From the NCBI RefSeq assembly GCF_003605365.2, contig NZ_QYTU02000010.1, positions 1 to 64,000 on the forward strand: 64,000 bases of DNA, given 5' to 3'. Shown here in pieces: positions 1 to 9,098 of the stretch (within the stretch, counting starts at the first letter, position 1; each line of letters begins with the position of its first letter). The stretch is from Siminovitchia fortis. GTDB lineage: Bacteria > Bacillota > Bacilli > Bacillales > Bacillaceae_C. A model generated the notes under the pieces. It ran no database searches and was not told where the DNA came from. It was given only the letters and a program-made list of their open reading frames with translations. The translations under genes were made by a program, and so were the position numbers.

Positions 1-63
1 CTAATTTCAATTAATGCAATGCTAGTGATTTTATCCCGATGGAAAATAAAAATCCATGGATGC

Positions 64-406
64 GTTTACGCTTTTCTTTGTCCAGCTACAGCACCCAGCG
101 ACTAGCAAACTTCGCCCTCCTTTCCTCGAAAAAGCTTCGCTTTTTCTGCGTGGATGTTTATTCGAGGAAGTAGGCTCAGAGCACTACGATAAGTCAACAT
201 CGGCTCGTACCTCGCCGTGTTGTCCGGCTCCGAGTGCCATCGGCTCGAGGTCATAAGCCAATCGCTGCTGAAGGCAAACTACGCCTTCTTCAGCGCTCGT
301 CTTATGCTTGTCGCCGATAAGCAGGCACTCTCCGCCTTTCCTTATCCTTTATCTCATTGCGGAGTGCTCCAGTTTGTACGTCGCTAAACGGGTGCTTCCG
401 CTTTTC
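64..406 (-). repeat. Composite intergenic repeat, family A with nested family C module
   Basis: This non-coding stretch is a large copy of the intergenic repeat found throughout the window, read on the minus strand. Its outer ends pair as AGCACCC/GGGTGCT and AGCGAC/GTCGCT. A 124-bp module (about 221-344), with its own terminal inverted repeat GAGTGCC/GGCACTC, sits inside it at the same point as in the copy near 49.7 kb. A hairpin module around 118-178 (AAAAAGC/GCTTTTT core) is also present and recurs near 54.7 kb. The 5' edge of the element (AGAAAAGCGG) starts directly after the icmF stop codon. Small ORFs across it are not credible genes. Positions 1-63 show nothing I can interpret. Confidence 0.8.
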
Positions 407-3400
407 TTACATATTTCTCCTGTACTGGCCGCCCACTTCATATAAAGCATGGGTAATTTGCCCAAGACTTGCTGTTTTGGTCGTCTCCATCAATTCGGCA
501 AATATGTTTCCACCGCTGACAGCAACCTTTTTCAAACGGGTTAACGCTTCTTCGGCTTCATTCTGGTGCTGTTTCTGGAAATTGCGGAGATTCCGGATCT
601 GTGTTTCCTTTTCCTCCTTGGTTGACCGTGCCAATTCAATGTTATCCAGGTCTGCTTCTGACGGAGGATTGGGGTTCAGATACGTATTCACGCCGATAAT
701 CGGCAGTTTCCCGGAATGCTTCAGCGTTTCATAATACATTGACTCTTCCTGGATTTTTCCACGCTGGTACTGCGTCTCCATGGCGCCGAGCACTCCCCCG
801 CGGTCGTTCAGCCGTTCGAATTCCTGAAGCACCGCTTCTTCAACGAGATCTGTCAGTTCTTCCACAATAAAAGATCCTTGGAGCGGGTTTTCATTTTTGG
901 AAAGACCGTGTTCTTTTGTAATAATCATTTGGATGGCCATCGCCCTTCTGACCGATTGTTCCGTCGGTGTCGTGATGGCCTCATCGTACGCATTCGTATG
1001 GAGCGAATTGCAATTATCCTGCAAAGCCATCAACGCCTGGAGCGTCGTCCGGATATCATTGAAATCAATTTCCTGGGCGTGAAGCGACCTGCCGGATGTT
1101 TGGATGTGATATTTCAATTTCTGGCTCCGCTCATTCGCACCGTATTTCTCCCGCATGACAACCGCCCAAATCCTCCTCGCCACCCGGCCGATGACTGTAT
1201 ATTCCGGATCGAGCCCATTGGAAAAAAAGAACGACAGGTTCGGTGCGAAATCATCGATATCCATTCCCCGGCTCAAATAATATTCGACATATGTGAACCC
1301 GTTGGCAAGAGTAAAAGCCAGCTGTGAAATCGGATTGGCTCCTGCCTCCGCAATATGATATCCGGAAATCGATACCGAGTAATAGTTTCTTACCTGATGA
1401 TCAATGAAATACTGCTGGATATCTCCCATCATCCTTAAAGCAAATTCCGTTGAAAAAATACATGTATTCTGACCCTGGTCTTCTTTTAAAATATCAGCTT
1501 GAACCGTCCCTCTGACCGTTTTCAATGTCTGACTTTTCACCGTTTCAAGCTCCTCTTCGGTCAATTCCCGCCCAATCTCTTCCTGCTTTTTCCTTACTTG
1601 CTGCTCAATGGCAGTGTTCATAAACATCGCCAGGATGATCGGCGCCGGGCCATTGATCGTCATCGAAACGGAAGTGGACGGGGCACAAAGGTCGAAGCCG
1701 TCATACAATTTTTTCATATCATCAAGCGTACAGATGCTGACGCCGCTTTCACCGACTTTCCCATAAATATCGGGACGGTAATCCGGATCTTCCCCATACA
1801 ATGTGACCGAGTCAAAGGCGGTGCTCAGCCGCTTGGCCTCATCGTCCTTCGATAAATAATGGAACCGGCGGTTCGTACGCTCAGGCGTACCCTCACCGGC
1901 AAATTGCCTTTTCGGATCTTCCCCCTGCCGTTTAAAAGGAAAAACGCCTGCCGTATAAGGATAGGAACCCGGTACATTTTCCTTATATACCCAATTCAAA
2001 ATTTCCCCATAATCCTTGAACGAAGGAAGTGCCACTTTCGGAATGGAAAGTCCTGATAAACTTTTTGTCTTCAATTCTGTTACAATCTCTTTGTCCCTTA
2101 TTTTTACGACAAACTGGTCTTTTGCATAGGCTTCCTTCGTCTCTTCCCAATTCTCCAAGACTTTCTTCGAATAGGGCGTGAGCTTTTCTTCCGTTTCTTT
2201 TTTCAATTCCTGAAGGGCCGCCAAAACTGGCTCGTTTTCCCCTCTTTCTTTCACAGCTTTGATTGTGCCTTCAATTTGAAACAGCTGTCTTGCGACCCGG
2301 ACCTGCTCTTCCGCGTGCCCATGATATCTTCGGACCGTTTCGGCAATCTCCCGCAAATAATGCTGGCGGGAAGCCGGGATGATCACATTTTGCTTCTCCA
2401 CTTCCTCCTCTTTGGAAAAAGATACATTCCAGTCCGTACCGCATTTTTCGTTTAACAGATCGATCAGGGCGGCAAACAGGGCATTCGTTCCGGGATCGTT
2501 GAACTGGCTGGCGATCGTTCCATACACCGGCATTTTTTCCAATTCCTCATCAAAAAGCAAATGGCTTCTCTGATATTGCTTTCTTACTTGATCCCTGGCA
2601 TCTTCAGACCCTTTTTTCTCAAACTTGTTGATTGCAATGATATCGGCAAAATCAATCATATCGATTTTTTCCAATTGGGTAGGGGCGCCGAATTCGCTTG
2701 TCATCACATACATGGAAACATCGCTGATTTCCCTTATTTCCGCGTCTCCCTGTCCGATTCCGCTCGTTTCGACAATCACAAGGTCAACCCCCAGGGCTTT
2801 GACGATGCGGATGGCGTCGCGGATGGCGCCCGACAGCTCGTTCTTTGAACCACGGGTTGCCAGGCTTCTCATATACACACGCGGTGAAAAAATGGCATTC
2901 ATCCGGATCCTGTCTCCCAATAACGCCCCGCCTGTCTTTTGCTTGGTCGGATCCACAGACAATACAGCCACTTTCTTTTCCGGAATTTCATGGATAAACC
3001 GGCGGATCAGTTCATCTGTCAACGAACTTTTACCTGCACCGCCAGTTCCTGTGATTCCCAGAACCGGTGCCTCTTGGCTCATTTCCTTCATTTCGGCGAA
3101 AACCCTCGAAAATTTGTTTCCTTCCTTTTCCCCTGCCCGGTTTTCGGCCAATGAAATCAATTTGGCAGCAGCCGCCATGCTCCCCTCTTTTAGCCGCTCG
3201 ACTTCTTCCTCGATGGAATCGCCAATGGTTGAAAAATCGCATTCCTCCAGCATCAGGTTGATCATGCCCTGCAGGCCAAGAGTCCGGCCATCCTCCGGCG
3301 AAAATATCCGCGAAATCCCGTAATCATGGAGCTCTTTGATCTCACGGGGAATGATAACCCCTCCCCCTCCTCCATAAATGCGTATATGCGGCGCTCCCTT

Positions 3401-3670
3401 TTCCTTTAACAGATCATGCATGTATTTAAAATATTCTACGTGTCCGCCTTGATAAGAGGAGACGGCAATTCCCTGGACATCTTCTTGAATGGCCGCATTG
3501 ACCACCTCCTCCACCGACCGGTTATGTCCAAGATGAATCACTTCCGCACCGCTGGCCTGCAATATTCTCCGCATAATATTGATGGAAGCATCATGCCCGT
3601 CAAACAAACTGGAAGCCGTTATGAACCGGACATGGTTTTTTGGCGTGTAGATTTCACTCACTTTTTTCAT
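407..3670 (-). CDS. icmF: Fused isobutyryl-CoA mutase IcmF (B12-dependent)
   Basis: IcmF interconverts isobutyryl-CoA and n-butyryl-CoA with adenosylcobalamin and carries its own G-protein chaperone. The 1087 residues fit the family. Order of parts: B12-binding domain at about residues 12-140 (DGHD near 24-27, SSYQGG near 71-76); MeaI/ArgK-type GTPase with Walker [10 protein letters not shown] near 208-216; a linker; then the methylmalonyl-CoA-mutase-type catalytic barrel to the C-terminus. The ATG overlaps the stop codon of the upstream TetR gene by four bases (ATGA), so the two are translationally coupled. It is the last gene of an acyl-CoA catabolic operon that starts at the thiolase, and its cofactor need fits the nearby B12 uptake operon. 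The intergenic repeat begins right after its TAA. Confidence 0.95.
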   Translation of the reverse strand: MKKVSEIYTPKNHVRFITASSLFDGHDASINIMRRILQASGAEVIHLGHNRSVEEVVNAAIQEDVQGIAVSSYQGGHVEYFKYMHDLLKEKGAPHIRIYGGGGGVIIPREIKELHDYGISRIFSPEDGRTLGLQGMINLMLEECDFSTIGDSIEEEVERLKEGSMAAAAKLISLAENRAGEKEGNKFSRVFAEMKEMSQEAPVLGITGTGGAGKSSLTDELIRRFIHEIPEKKVAVLSVDPTKQKTGGALLGDRIRMNAIFSPRVYMRSLATRGSKNELSGAIRDAIRIVKALGVDLVIVETSGIGQGDAEIREISDVSMYVMTSEFGAPTQLEKIDMIDFADIIAINKFEKKGSEDARDQVRKQYQRSHLLFDEELEKMPVYGTIASQFNDPGTNALFAALIDLLNEKCGTDWNVSFSKEEEVEKQNVIIPASRQHYLREIAETVRRYHGHAEEQVRVARQLFQIEGTIKAVKERGENEPVLAALQELKKETEEKLTPYSKKVLENWEETKEAYAKDQFVVKIRDKEIVTELKTKSLSGLSIPKVALPSFKDYGEILNWVYKENVPGSYPYTAGVFPFKRQGEDPKRQFAGEGTPERTNRRFHYLSKDDEAKRLSTAFDSVTLYGEDPDYRPDIYGKVGESGVSICTLDDMKKLYDGFDLCAPSTSVSMTINGPAPIILAMFMNTAIEQQVRKKQEEIGRELTEEELETVKSQTLKTVRGTVQADILKEDQGQNTCIFSTEFALRMMGDIQQYFIDHQVRNYYSVSISGYHIAEAGANPISQLAFTLANGFTYVEYYLSRGMDIDDFAPNLSFFFSNGLDPEYTVIGRVARRIWAVVMREKYGANERSQKLKYHIQTSGRSLHAQEIDFNDIRTTLQALMALQDNCNSLHTNAYDEAITTPTEQSVRRAMAIQMIITKEHGLSKNENPLQGSFIVEELTDLVEEAVLQEFERLNDRGGVLGAMETQYQRGKIQEESMYYETLKHSGKLPIIGVNTYLNPNPPSEADLDNIELARSTKEEKETQIRNLRNFQKQHQNEAEEALTRLKKVAVSGGNIFAELMETTKTASLGQITHALYEVGGQYRRNM

Positions 3671-4314
3671 CCTCCTACTTCCACTTGTGTCTTAAAACCT
3701 TTAATCCCTGAAAAAAGCAAATCGGTCTGGAGGCGAATATAATCATCAATGGAACATGTTTTTTTCAAAGCCCAGCGCCGGAATCCCCACATCTGTCCCT
3801 GGACAAAAATGTTATGCGCCAACAGCTGCTGGTGCTCATGGCTGATGTCGAGTTCTCCGTTTTCCACACAGCGGCTGATCAGCTTCTCAAACATACCGAC
3901 CATTTCCAATTCTTTTTTTAACACATAAGGCAGGGCCTCATTGGACAGGACCTTCGCTTCCTGATACATGACAAGCACTTCATCCTGCATCTCATCAATG
4001 ATTCTGAAATAATGGCCGATTCCAAGTTTCAGGCTTTCCAGAGTCCCTTTCTCCAGGTCCATGCTGCTCAGTCTTTTCCTTACCTGCTCGTAAATGCTGT
4101 CGCACACAAGAAAAAGTACATCCTCTTTCGTCCTGATATATTCATATAAAGTACCGATGCTGAAACCGGCAGCCCGAGCAATTTCCCTAGTTGTCGTCCG
4201 ATGGAAACCTTTTTCCTTAAAAAGGGATACGGCTCCGCGGATCATTTGATTCCTGCGTTTTTCCACAAGCTGCTCGTCTTTCACCGATGCCTGAATCTCC
4301 CTTTTCACTGCCAA
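3667..4314 (-). CDS. TetR/AcrR family transcriptional regulator
   Basis: This is a TetR-type repressor with an N-terminal helix-turn-helix (about residues 16-60, including [21 protein letters not shown]-like spacing) and an all-helical ligand domain. The best start is a TTG at 4314, because the Shine-Dalgarno AGAGGTGA lies just upstream; a longer reading from 4332 would place that site inside the coding sequence. It lies between an acyl-CoA dehydrogenase and icmF and overlaps icmF by 4 bp. It therefore probably controls this operon, with an acyl-CoA as the likely ligand. Its N-terminus does not look like B. subtilis FadR (YsiA), so I do not call it FadR. Confidence 0.88.
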   Translation of the reverse strand: MAVKREIQASVKDEQLVEKRRNQMIRGAVSLFKEKGFHRTTTREIARAAGFSIGTLYEYIRTKEDVLFLVCDSIYEQVRKRLSSMDLEKGTLESLKLGIGHYFRIIDEMQDEVLVMYQEAKVLSNEALPYVLKKELEMVGMFEKLISRCVENGELDISHEHQQLLAHNIFVQGQMWGFRRWALKKTCSIDDYIRLQTDLLFSGIKGFKTQVEVGG

Positions 4315-4374
4315 AAAATTCACCTCTTTCAAGTATACAGTTACTAATTTCGGGCTCCGTAGCCCGCCGCTTTT
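4315..4374 (-). repeat. Minimal remnant of the intergenic repeat after an acyl-CoA dehydrogenase stop codon
   Basis: Read on the minus strand, the dehydrogenase stop TAG runs directly into AAAAGCGGCGGGC, the typical 5' edge of the intergenic repeat. A short hairpin GGGCT/AGCCC follows, then the leader of the TetR gene. It looks like a collapsed copy of about 30 bp. The hairpin may also act as a weak attenuator, since no long T-run follows. Confidence 0.5.
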
Positions 4375-5511
4375 CTATTTCGTTAACATTCTGGAAATGA
4401 CCAGTCTTTGGATTTCCTGCGTTCCTTCATAAATTTGGGTGATTTTGGCGTCGCGCATATACCGTTCGACCGGATAATCCTTCGTGTATCCATAGCCGCC
4501 AAATATTTGCACTGCTTCAGTTGTCACTTTCATGGCTGTATCCCCGGCCATCAGCTTGGACATGGCCGACTCTTTCCCATATGGAAGACCTTCTGATTCA
4601 AGCCACGCCGCCTGATAAGTTAATAGTCTCGAAGCTTCGATGCCTGTCGCCATATCAGCCAATTTAAAAGCGATGGCCTGATTGTCGACGATCGGCCTTC
4701 CAAATTGCTTTCGTTCCTTTGCATACTCGACGGCGGCGTCCAAAGCACCCTGTGCGATTCCGACAGCCTGCGCCGCAATTCCATTTCGGCCGCCATCAAG
4801 AGTCATCATGGCAATTTTAAAGCCTTGCCCTTCCTCTCCCAGCACATTTTCCGCCGGGACTTTGCAGTCTTCAAAAATAATTTCGGTTGTCGGAGACGAC
4901 CGGATTCCCAGTTTCTTCTCTTTTTTTCCTACGGAAAACCCTTCGAAGTCTTTTTCAATGATAAAAGCCGTGGAGCTCCGTTTGTCCTCCGGATTCAACA
5001 AGGCAAAAACAATATAAATATCAGCGATGCCTCCATTTGTAATAAAAATCTTGGAGCCGTTCAAAACATAATGGTCCCCGTCCCGCTTGGCCGTTGTTTT
5101 CATGCTGCTTGCATCCGAGCCTGAGCCGGGCTCCGTCAGCCCGTATGCCCCAATCTTTGTGCCTTCCGCCATCGGCTTTAAATATTTTTGTTTCTGCTCC
5201 TCCGTGCCGAATGTATAAACGGGCCAGCCTGCAAGCGATGTATGGGCGGAAAGCGTTACTCCTGTCGATGCACAGACGCGGGACAATTCTTCGACGGCAA
5301 TGCAGTACGCCAAAAAATCACTGCCGATACCGCCGTATTTTTCCGGCCATGGAATTCCCGTCAATCCCAGCCCAGCCATTTTTTCAAAAATATCCATGTC
5401 AAAGCGCTCTTCTTCATCGCGCTCTGCCGCTGTCGGCTCCACTTCCTTTTTCGCAAAGTCACGCACCATTTTTCTGATCATTTCATGTTCTTCACTTAAT
5501 TTAAAGTTCAT
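4375..5511 (-). CDS. Acyl-CoA dehydrogenase
   Basis: This FAD-dependent enzyme makes the first alpha-beta oxidation of an acyl-CoA; electrons would pass to ETF and on to FadF. The 378 residues show the standard architecture: helical N-terminal domain, middle beta domain with [11 protein letters not shown] near residue 130, and C-terminal helical domain ending [15 protein letters not shown], which holds the catalytic glutamate region. The ATG at 5511 is preferred over the TTG three bases upstream because it gives proper spacing from GGAGGAG. It follows a second acyl-CoA dehydrogenase by about 24 bp in one operon. A short- or branched-chain substrate is likely from the link to IcmF, but the chain length is inferred. 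Confidence 0.93.
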   Translation of the reverse strand: MNFKLSEEHEMIRKMVRDFAKKEVEPTAAERDEEERFDMDIFEKMAGLGLTGIPWPEKYGGIGSDFLAYCIAVEELSRVCASTGVTLSAHTSLAGWPVYTFGTEEQKQKYLKPMAEGTKIGAYGLTEPGSGSDASSMKTTAKRDGDHYVLNGSKIFITNGGIADIYIVFALLNPEDKRSSTAFIIEKDFEGFSVGKKEKKLGIRSSPTTEIIFEDCKVPAENVLGEEGQGFKIAMMTLDGGRNGIAAQAVGIAQGALDAAVEYAKERKQFGRPIVDNQAIAFKLADMATGIEASRLLTYQAAWLESEGLPYGKESAMSKLMAGDTAMKVTTEAVQIFGGYGYTKDYPVERYMRDAKITQIYEGTQEIQRLVISRMLTK

Positions 5512-5535
5512 CAAGTCTCCTCCTCAACACGCTCT

Positions 5536-6672
5536 CTATTTCAACAATTGCTTACTTATGACGATCCTTTGGATTTCACTTGTTCCTTCATATATTTCCG
5601 TGACCTTGGCATCCCTGAAAAATCGTTCAACGGGGTAATCTTTCGTGTAGCCGTAACCGCCGAATATCTGGATTGCTTCCGTGGCATTCTCCATCGCGGC
5701 CCTTGAAGCGAACAGCTTCGCCATCGATACTTCTTTCACACATGGCACGCCCGATGCACAAAGATCCGCGGCACGGTAGAGCAGTAATCTGGCGCTTTCC
5801 ACAGCCGTTCCCATATCGGCAAGTTTAAAGGCCACCGCCTGCTGTTCGGCAATCGGTTTGCCGAACTGCCTGCGCTCCTTCGCATAACCGACTGCAGCTT
5901 CAAAAGCTGCTTCAGCAATACCAAGCGCCTGTGCAGCAATCCCGATCCGGCCGATATTCAGATTGGCCATTGCAATTCTAAAACCATTTCCCTCTTCGCC
6001 AAGCCGATTTTCTGCAGGCACCTTCATGTCTTCAAAGGTGAGCGGAACCGTTCTGGAGCCATCCAGCCCCATCTTTTTTTCGTCTTTTCCAATGAGAAGT
6101 CCCGGGGTATTCTTTTCAACAATAAAGGCAGAAATTCCACGGCTTCCTTTGGTTGGATCCGTTACGGCAAAAATAATATATATATCCGCTTCACCGCCGT
6201 TTGTGATGAACATCTTGGAGCCATTGACGACATAGTGGTCCCCTTGTTTGACCGCTCTGGATTTGATCGCTCCTGCATCCGAACCCGCTCCGGGCTCCGT
6301 AAGACAAAACGCAGCCAATGATTTTCCTTTCGCAAGCTTCGGAATAAATTTCTGTTTCTGTTCTTCTGTCCCGAACTGGAGAATCGGGTTCGTCCCGACA
6401 GAAGTATGCACGGACAGAATGACTCCCACGGTCGCACTTACTTTCGAAAGCTCATGGATCGCAATAATATAAGAGATAAAGTCCATACCCACTCCGCCGT
6501 ATTGTTCCGGAGTTGTGATTCCCATCAACCCCAGCTCTCCCATTTTCTTGATGATACCCTTTGGGAACTCCCCGGCTGACATTCTTTCAATATTTGGCTT
6601 AATGTCGGTTTCAGCAAAATCACGTACCATTTTTCTCATCATTAACTGTTCATCGGTAAATTGAAGGTTCAT
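5536..6672 (-). CDS. Acyl-CoA dehydrogenase (MmgC-like)
   Basis: This is a second acyl-CoA dehydrogenase of 378 residues in the same operon. It carries FCLTEPGAGSDAG near residue 128, [19 protein letters not shown] near 335, and the IYEGTSEIQR motif with the catalytic glutamate region. It starts with ATG after a clear GGAG site. It resembles its downstream neighbour along its whole length, so the pair probably arose by duplication and may divide chain-length or branched substrates. MmgC of B. subtilis sits in a comparable gene set (mmgA-mmgB-mmgC), hence the comparison. Confidence 0.93.
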   Translation of the reverse strand: MNLQFTDEQLMMRKMVRDFAETDIKPNIERMSAGEFPKGIIKKMGELGLMGITTPEQYGGVGMDFISYIIAIHELSKVSATVGVILSVHTSVGTNPILQFGTEEQKQKFIPKLAKGKSLAAFCLTEPGAGSDAGAIKSRAVKQGDHYVVNGSKMFITNGGEADIYIIFAVTDPTKGSRGISAFIVEKNTPGLLIGKDEKKMGLDGSRTVPLTFEDMKVPAENRLGEEGNGFRIAMANLNIGRIGIAAQALGIAEAAFEAAVGYAKERRQFGKPIAEQQAVAFKLADMGTAVESARLLLYRAADLCASGVPCVKEVSMAKLFASRAAMENATEAIQIFGGYGYTKDYPVERFFRDAKVTEIYEGTSEIQRIVISKQLLK

Positions 6673-6747
6673 CGCTGTCTCCTGCTTTCTTCGACATTTT
6701 AGTTGGTTTTTCTCGATTTCCAGCTACTGGCTTCGCCCTCCGCTTTT
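6673..6747 (-). repeat. Minimal remnant of the intergenic repeat between hbd and acd
   Basis: The stop codon TAG of the hydroxyacyl-CoA dehydrogenase gene is followed on the minus strand by AAAAGCGGAGGGCG and, after a short gap, by a CCAGTAGCTGG hairpin. Both ends match the edges of the larger repeat elements in this window with the interior missing. It sits inside the operon, so it does not appear to prevent downstream expression. Confidence 0.5.
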
Positions 6748-7599
6748 CTACACATATTCATAAAAACCGCGGCCCGATTTTTTTCCGAGCCAGCCTGCTT
6801 TTACATATTTTCGCAATAGGGGGCAAGGCCGGTATTTATCGTCTCCAAAGCCTTCATGAAGTGTCTCCATAATATATAGGCACGTGTCCAGCCCGATAAA
6901 ATCAGCGAGGGTCAATGGTCCCATCGGGTGATTCATGCCAAGCTTCATCACTTCATCAATCGCTTCTTTCGTTGCAACTCCTTCGTATAATGTGTAAACC
7001 GCCTCATTGATCATGGGCATGAGAACCCTGTTTGAAACAAATCCCGGAAAATCGTTCACTTCAACAGGTACCTTTTTCAAGCGTTCAGTCATTTCCTCCA
7101 CGGCTTGGTACACTTCATCCTCCGTTGCCAGGCCCCTGATAATTTCCACTAGTTTCATAACCGGGACCGGGTTCATGAAATGCATGCCTATCACCTTTTC
7201 CGGACGCTTTGTAGCTGCAGCCATTTCTGTGATGGGCAGAGAAGACGTATTGGTCGCCAAAATCGCATGCTCCGGCGCATATTGATCCAGCTCCTCGAAA
7301 ATCTTCATTTTTATTTTTAAATTTTCAACAGCTGCTTCGATCACAATATCCGCATTCCCGGCATCTTTTAAATCAGTCGACTTAATGAATCTTGCAAGAA
7401 TGCCCTCTTTTTCATCTTCATTCATTCTTTCTTTTTGGACCTGTCTATTTAAGTTTTTGCGAATGACTTCAAGCCCTTTTTCAACAATGTCTTCTTTCAG
7501 GTCATTTAAATAGACCTGGTAGCCTGCTTGTGCGCAAACCTGTGCAATTCCCGAGCCCATTTGCCCGGCACCGACGACCATCACTTTTTCGATTTGCAT
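6748..7599 (-). CDS. mmgB: 3-hydroxybutyryl-CoA dehydrogenase (MmgB-like)
   Basis: This NAD-dependent enzyme oxidises (S)-3-hydroxyacyl-CoA to 3-ketoacyl-CoA. The Rossmann motif GAGQMGSGIA lies near residues 9-18, and the 3HCDH C-terminal domain carries the GMNHPMGPLTLADFIGLD-like segment. Length is 283 residues, usual for stand-alone enzymes. The start at 7599 follows a GGAGGGG site; an earlier in-frame start would overlap the thiolase gene and lacks such a site. It lies 16 bp downstream of the thiolase and completes the last two beta-oxidation steps with it. Confidence 0.93.
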   Translation of the reverse strand: MQIEKVMVVGAGQMGSGIAQVCAQAGYQVYLNDLKEDIVEKGLEVIRKNLNRQVQKERMNEDEKEGILARFIKSTDLKDAGNADIVIEAAVENLKIKMKIFEELDQYAPEHAILATNTSSLPITEMAAATKRPEKVIGMHFMNPVPVMKLVEIIRGLATEDEVYQAVEEMTERLKKVPVEVNDFPGFVSNRVLMPMINEAVYTLYEGVATKEAIDEVMKLGMNHPMGPLTLADFIGLDTCLYIMETLHEGFGDDKYRPCPLLRKYVKAGWLGKKSGRGFYEYV

Positions 7600-7615
7600 A
7601 TTCTTCCCCTCCACA

Positions 7616-8806
7616 TCAGTCATTTTTCGGAACTTCAACCATCACTGCATCTCCCTGGCCTCCGCCCGAACATATAGAGGCAATTCCAATTCCTCCCCCG
7701 CGCCGCCTCAGCTCATATGCCAGAGACAGAATGATCCTGGCGCCGCTTGCGCCAATCGGATGCCCAAGCGCTACAGCTCCTCCGTTTACATTCACCTTTT
7801 GCGGATCCAGGCCGGCAATTTTACTGCTTACCAACGTTACGGCCGCAAAAGCTTCGTTAATTTCAAAAAGGTCAATTTCATCTGCGGTTTTTCCGCATTT
7901 TTTTAACAGTTCATTGATGACAAGACCCGGTGTTTTTGGAAAATCCTTTGCCTCAACAGCAACCTCTGCATGGCCGACAATAAATCCAAGCGGGTTCCTT
8001 CCTTCACGATTAGCCCGCTCTTCGCTCATCAGCACGAGAGCTGCAGAACCGTCGTTCACCCCCGGAGCATTTCCGGCAGTAATCGTTCCATCAGAACCGA
8101 AAGCAGGCCTAAGCTTAGACAATTTCTCTATCGATGTATCAATTCTGGGTCCCTCATCCTGGTCGACGGCAAGCGGATCTCCTTTTCGCTGCGGAACTTC
8201 CACCGGAACAATCTCCTCAGCCAAAAAACCTTTATTTCTTGCCGCGATTGACCGTTCATGGCTTCTGAGCGCCCACTTATCCTGTGCTTCCCTCGTAATC
8301 TCATATTCTATTGCACTTTGATTGCCGTAGGTTCCCATGTGGACGCCGGAAAAAGCGCACGTCAGTCCATCATGGATCATCAGGTCGATGATCGATGCGT
8401 CTCCCATCTTGTATCCCCATCTGGCTTTCGGCAATATATAAGGGGCATTGGACATCGATTCCATGCCGCCCGCCACGATGACCTCTTCATCGCCAGCCCG
8501 AATAATCTGGTCTGCCAATGTCACGGCTCTCATTCCTGAAGCACACACTTTATTCACGGTTTCCGTCTTCACTTCCCATGGAATGCCGGCTTTTTGTGCC
8601 GCCTGCCTTGATGGGATTTGCCCTTGTCCTCCCTGCAAAACTGTCCCGAGGATGACTTCCTGGACTTCTTCCGGCTTCACATTCGACCTTGCCAACGCTT
8701 CTTTTACAGCGATTCCTCCAAGATCGGAAGCAGCCAATGAACTCAGGCTGCCGCCAAATTTTCCAAACGGGGTCCTTGCGCCTTCAAGAATTGCTGATCT
8801 AGCCAT
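7616..8806 (-). CDS. mmgA: Acetyl-CoA C-acetyltransferase (thiolase)
   Basis: This thiolase cleaves 3-ketoacyl-CoA (or condenses two acetyl-CoA). The 396 residues show the catalytic cysteine in the VNKVCASGMRA region (about residue 88), NGGAVALGHPIGASGAR near 343, and the C-terminal CSGGGQGDA motif. The ATG follows AAAGGAG. It is the first gene of the operon thiolase - hydroxyacyl-CoA dehydrogenase - two acyl-CoA dehydrogenases - TetR - icmF. A copy of the intergenic repeat in opposite orientation ends only about 25 bp upstream of its start. Confidence 0.94.
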   Translation of the reverse strand: MARSAILEGARTPFGKFGGSLSSLAASDLGGIAVKEALARSNVKPEEVQEVILGTVLQGGQGQIPSRQAAQKAGIPWEVKTETVNKVCASGMRAVTLADQIIRAGDEEVIVAGGMESMSNAPYILPKARWGYKMGDASIIDLMIHDGLTCAFSGVHMGTYGNQSAIEYEITREAQDKWALRSHERSIAARNKGFLAEEIVPVEVPQRKGDPLAVDQDEGPRIDTSIEKLSKLRPAFGSDGTITAGNAPGVNDGSAALVLMSEERANREGRNPLGFIVGHAEVAVEAKDFPKTPGLVINELLKKCGKTADEIDLFEINEAFAAVTLVSSKIAGLDPQKVNVNGGAVALGHPIGASGARIILSLAYELRRRGGGIGIASICSGGGQGDAVMVEVPKND

Positions 8807-8830
8807 TCTTTCATCTCCTTTTGATATAGA

Positions 8831-8974
8831 AATGCATAAGCGCCCGTTTAGCGACGTACAAACTGGAGCACTCCGAAATGAGATAAAGGAAACACGGCGA
8901 CGAAGGAGCCGATGTTGACTTATCGTAGTGGAGGAGTGCGAAGTTTGCTAGTCGCTGGGCGCTGTAGCTGGACA
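8831..8974 (+). repeat. Intergenic repeat, family A
   Basis: This is a simple copy of the repeat. The ends pair AGCGCCC/GGGCGCT, AGCGAC/GTCGCT and CAAACT/AGTTTG, with an internal GCACTCC/GGAGTGC helix. It lies between fadF and the thiolase gene and is oriented against both, so any promoter of the thiolase operon must lie within or upstream of it. Between the repeat and fadF (8975-9098) there is AT-rich sequence and a terminator-like palindrome. Confidence 0.85.
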
Positions 8975-9062
8975 GTACCCTAAAAACTTATTCTCTTTGC
9001 CCTTTAAAACTAAAACGCTTTCAAATTTGACTGAACGCTCGCTCGATAAAGTTTTTAGAAGG

Positions 9063-9088
9063 AGGCGCTTCTTTTAAAAGAAGCACCC
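9063..9088 (-). terminator. Terminator-like palindrome after fadF
   Basis: GGCGCTTCTTTT pairs with AAAAGAAGCACC with one mismatch, about 11 bp downstream of the fadF stop. The U-tract that would follow on the minus strand is poor, so termination may be partial and the thiolase operon might receive read-through. Confidence 0.45.
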
Positions 9089-9098
9089 CATATTCATA

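Noticed and set aside
64-406. Insertion sequence
   Set aside because: No transposase reading frame is present and no clear target duplication is visible; the element is a short non-autonomous structured repeat.
2625-3323. 232-codon ORF antisense to icmF
   Set aside because: It overlaps the conserved GTPase domain of icmF on the other strand and has no recognisable motif or start signal.
3667-4314. Calling the TetR gene fadR
   Set aside because: Its N-terminal and ligand-domain wording does not match Bacillus FadR (YsiA) as I know it; only the operon context links it to acyl-CoA metabolism.
7530-8321. 263-codon ORF antisense to the thiolase gene
   Set aside because: It is a shadow of the conserved thiolase coding frame; it has Ser/Pro-rich low-complexity translation and no ribosome binding site.
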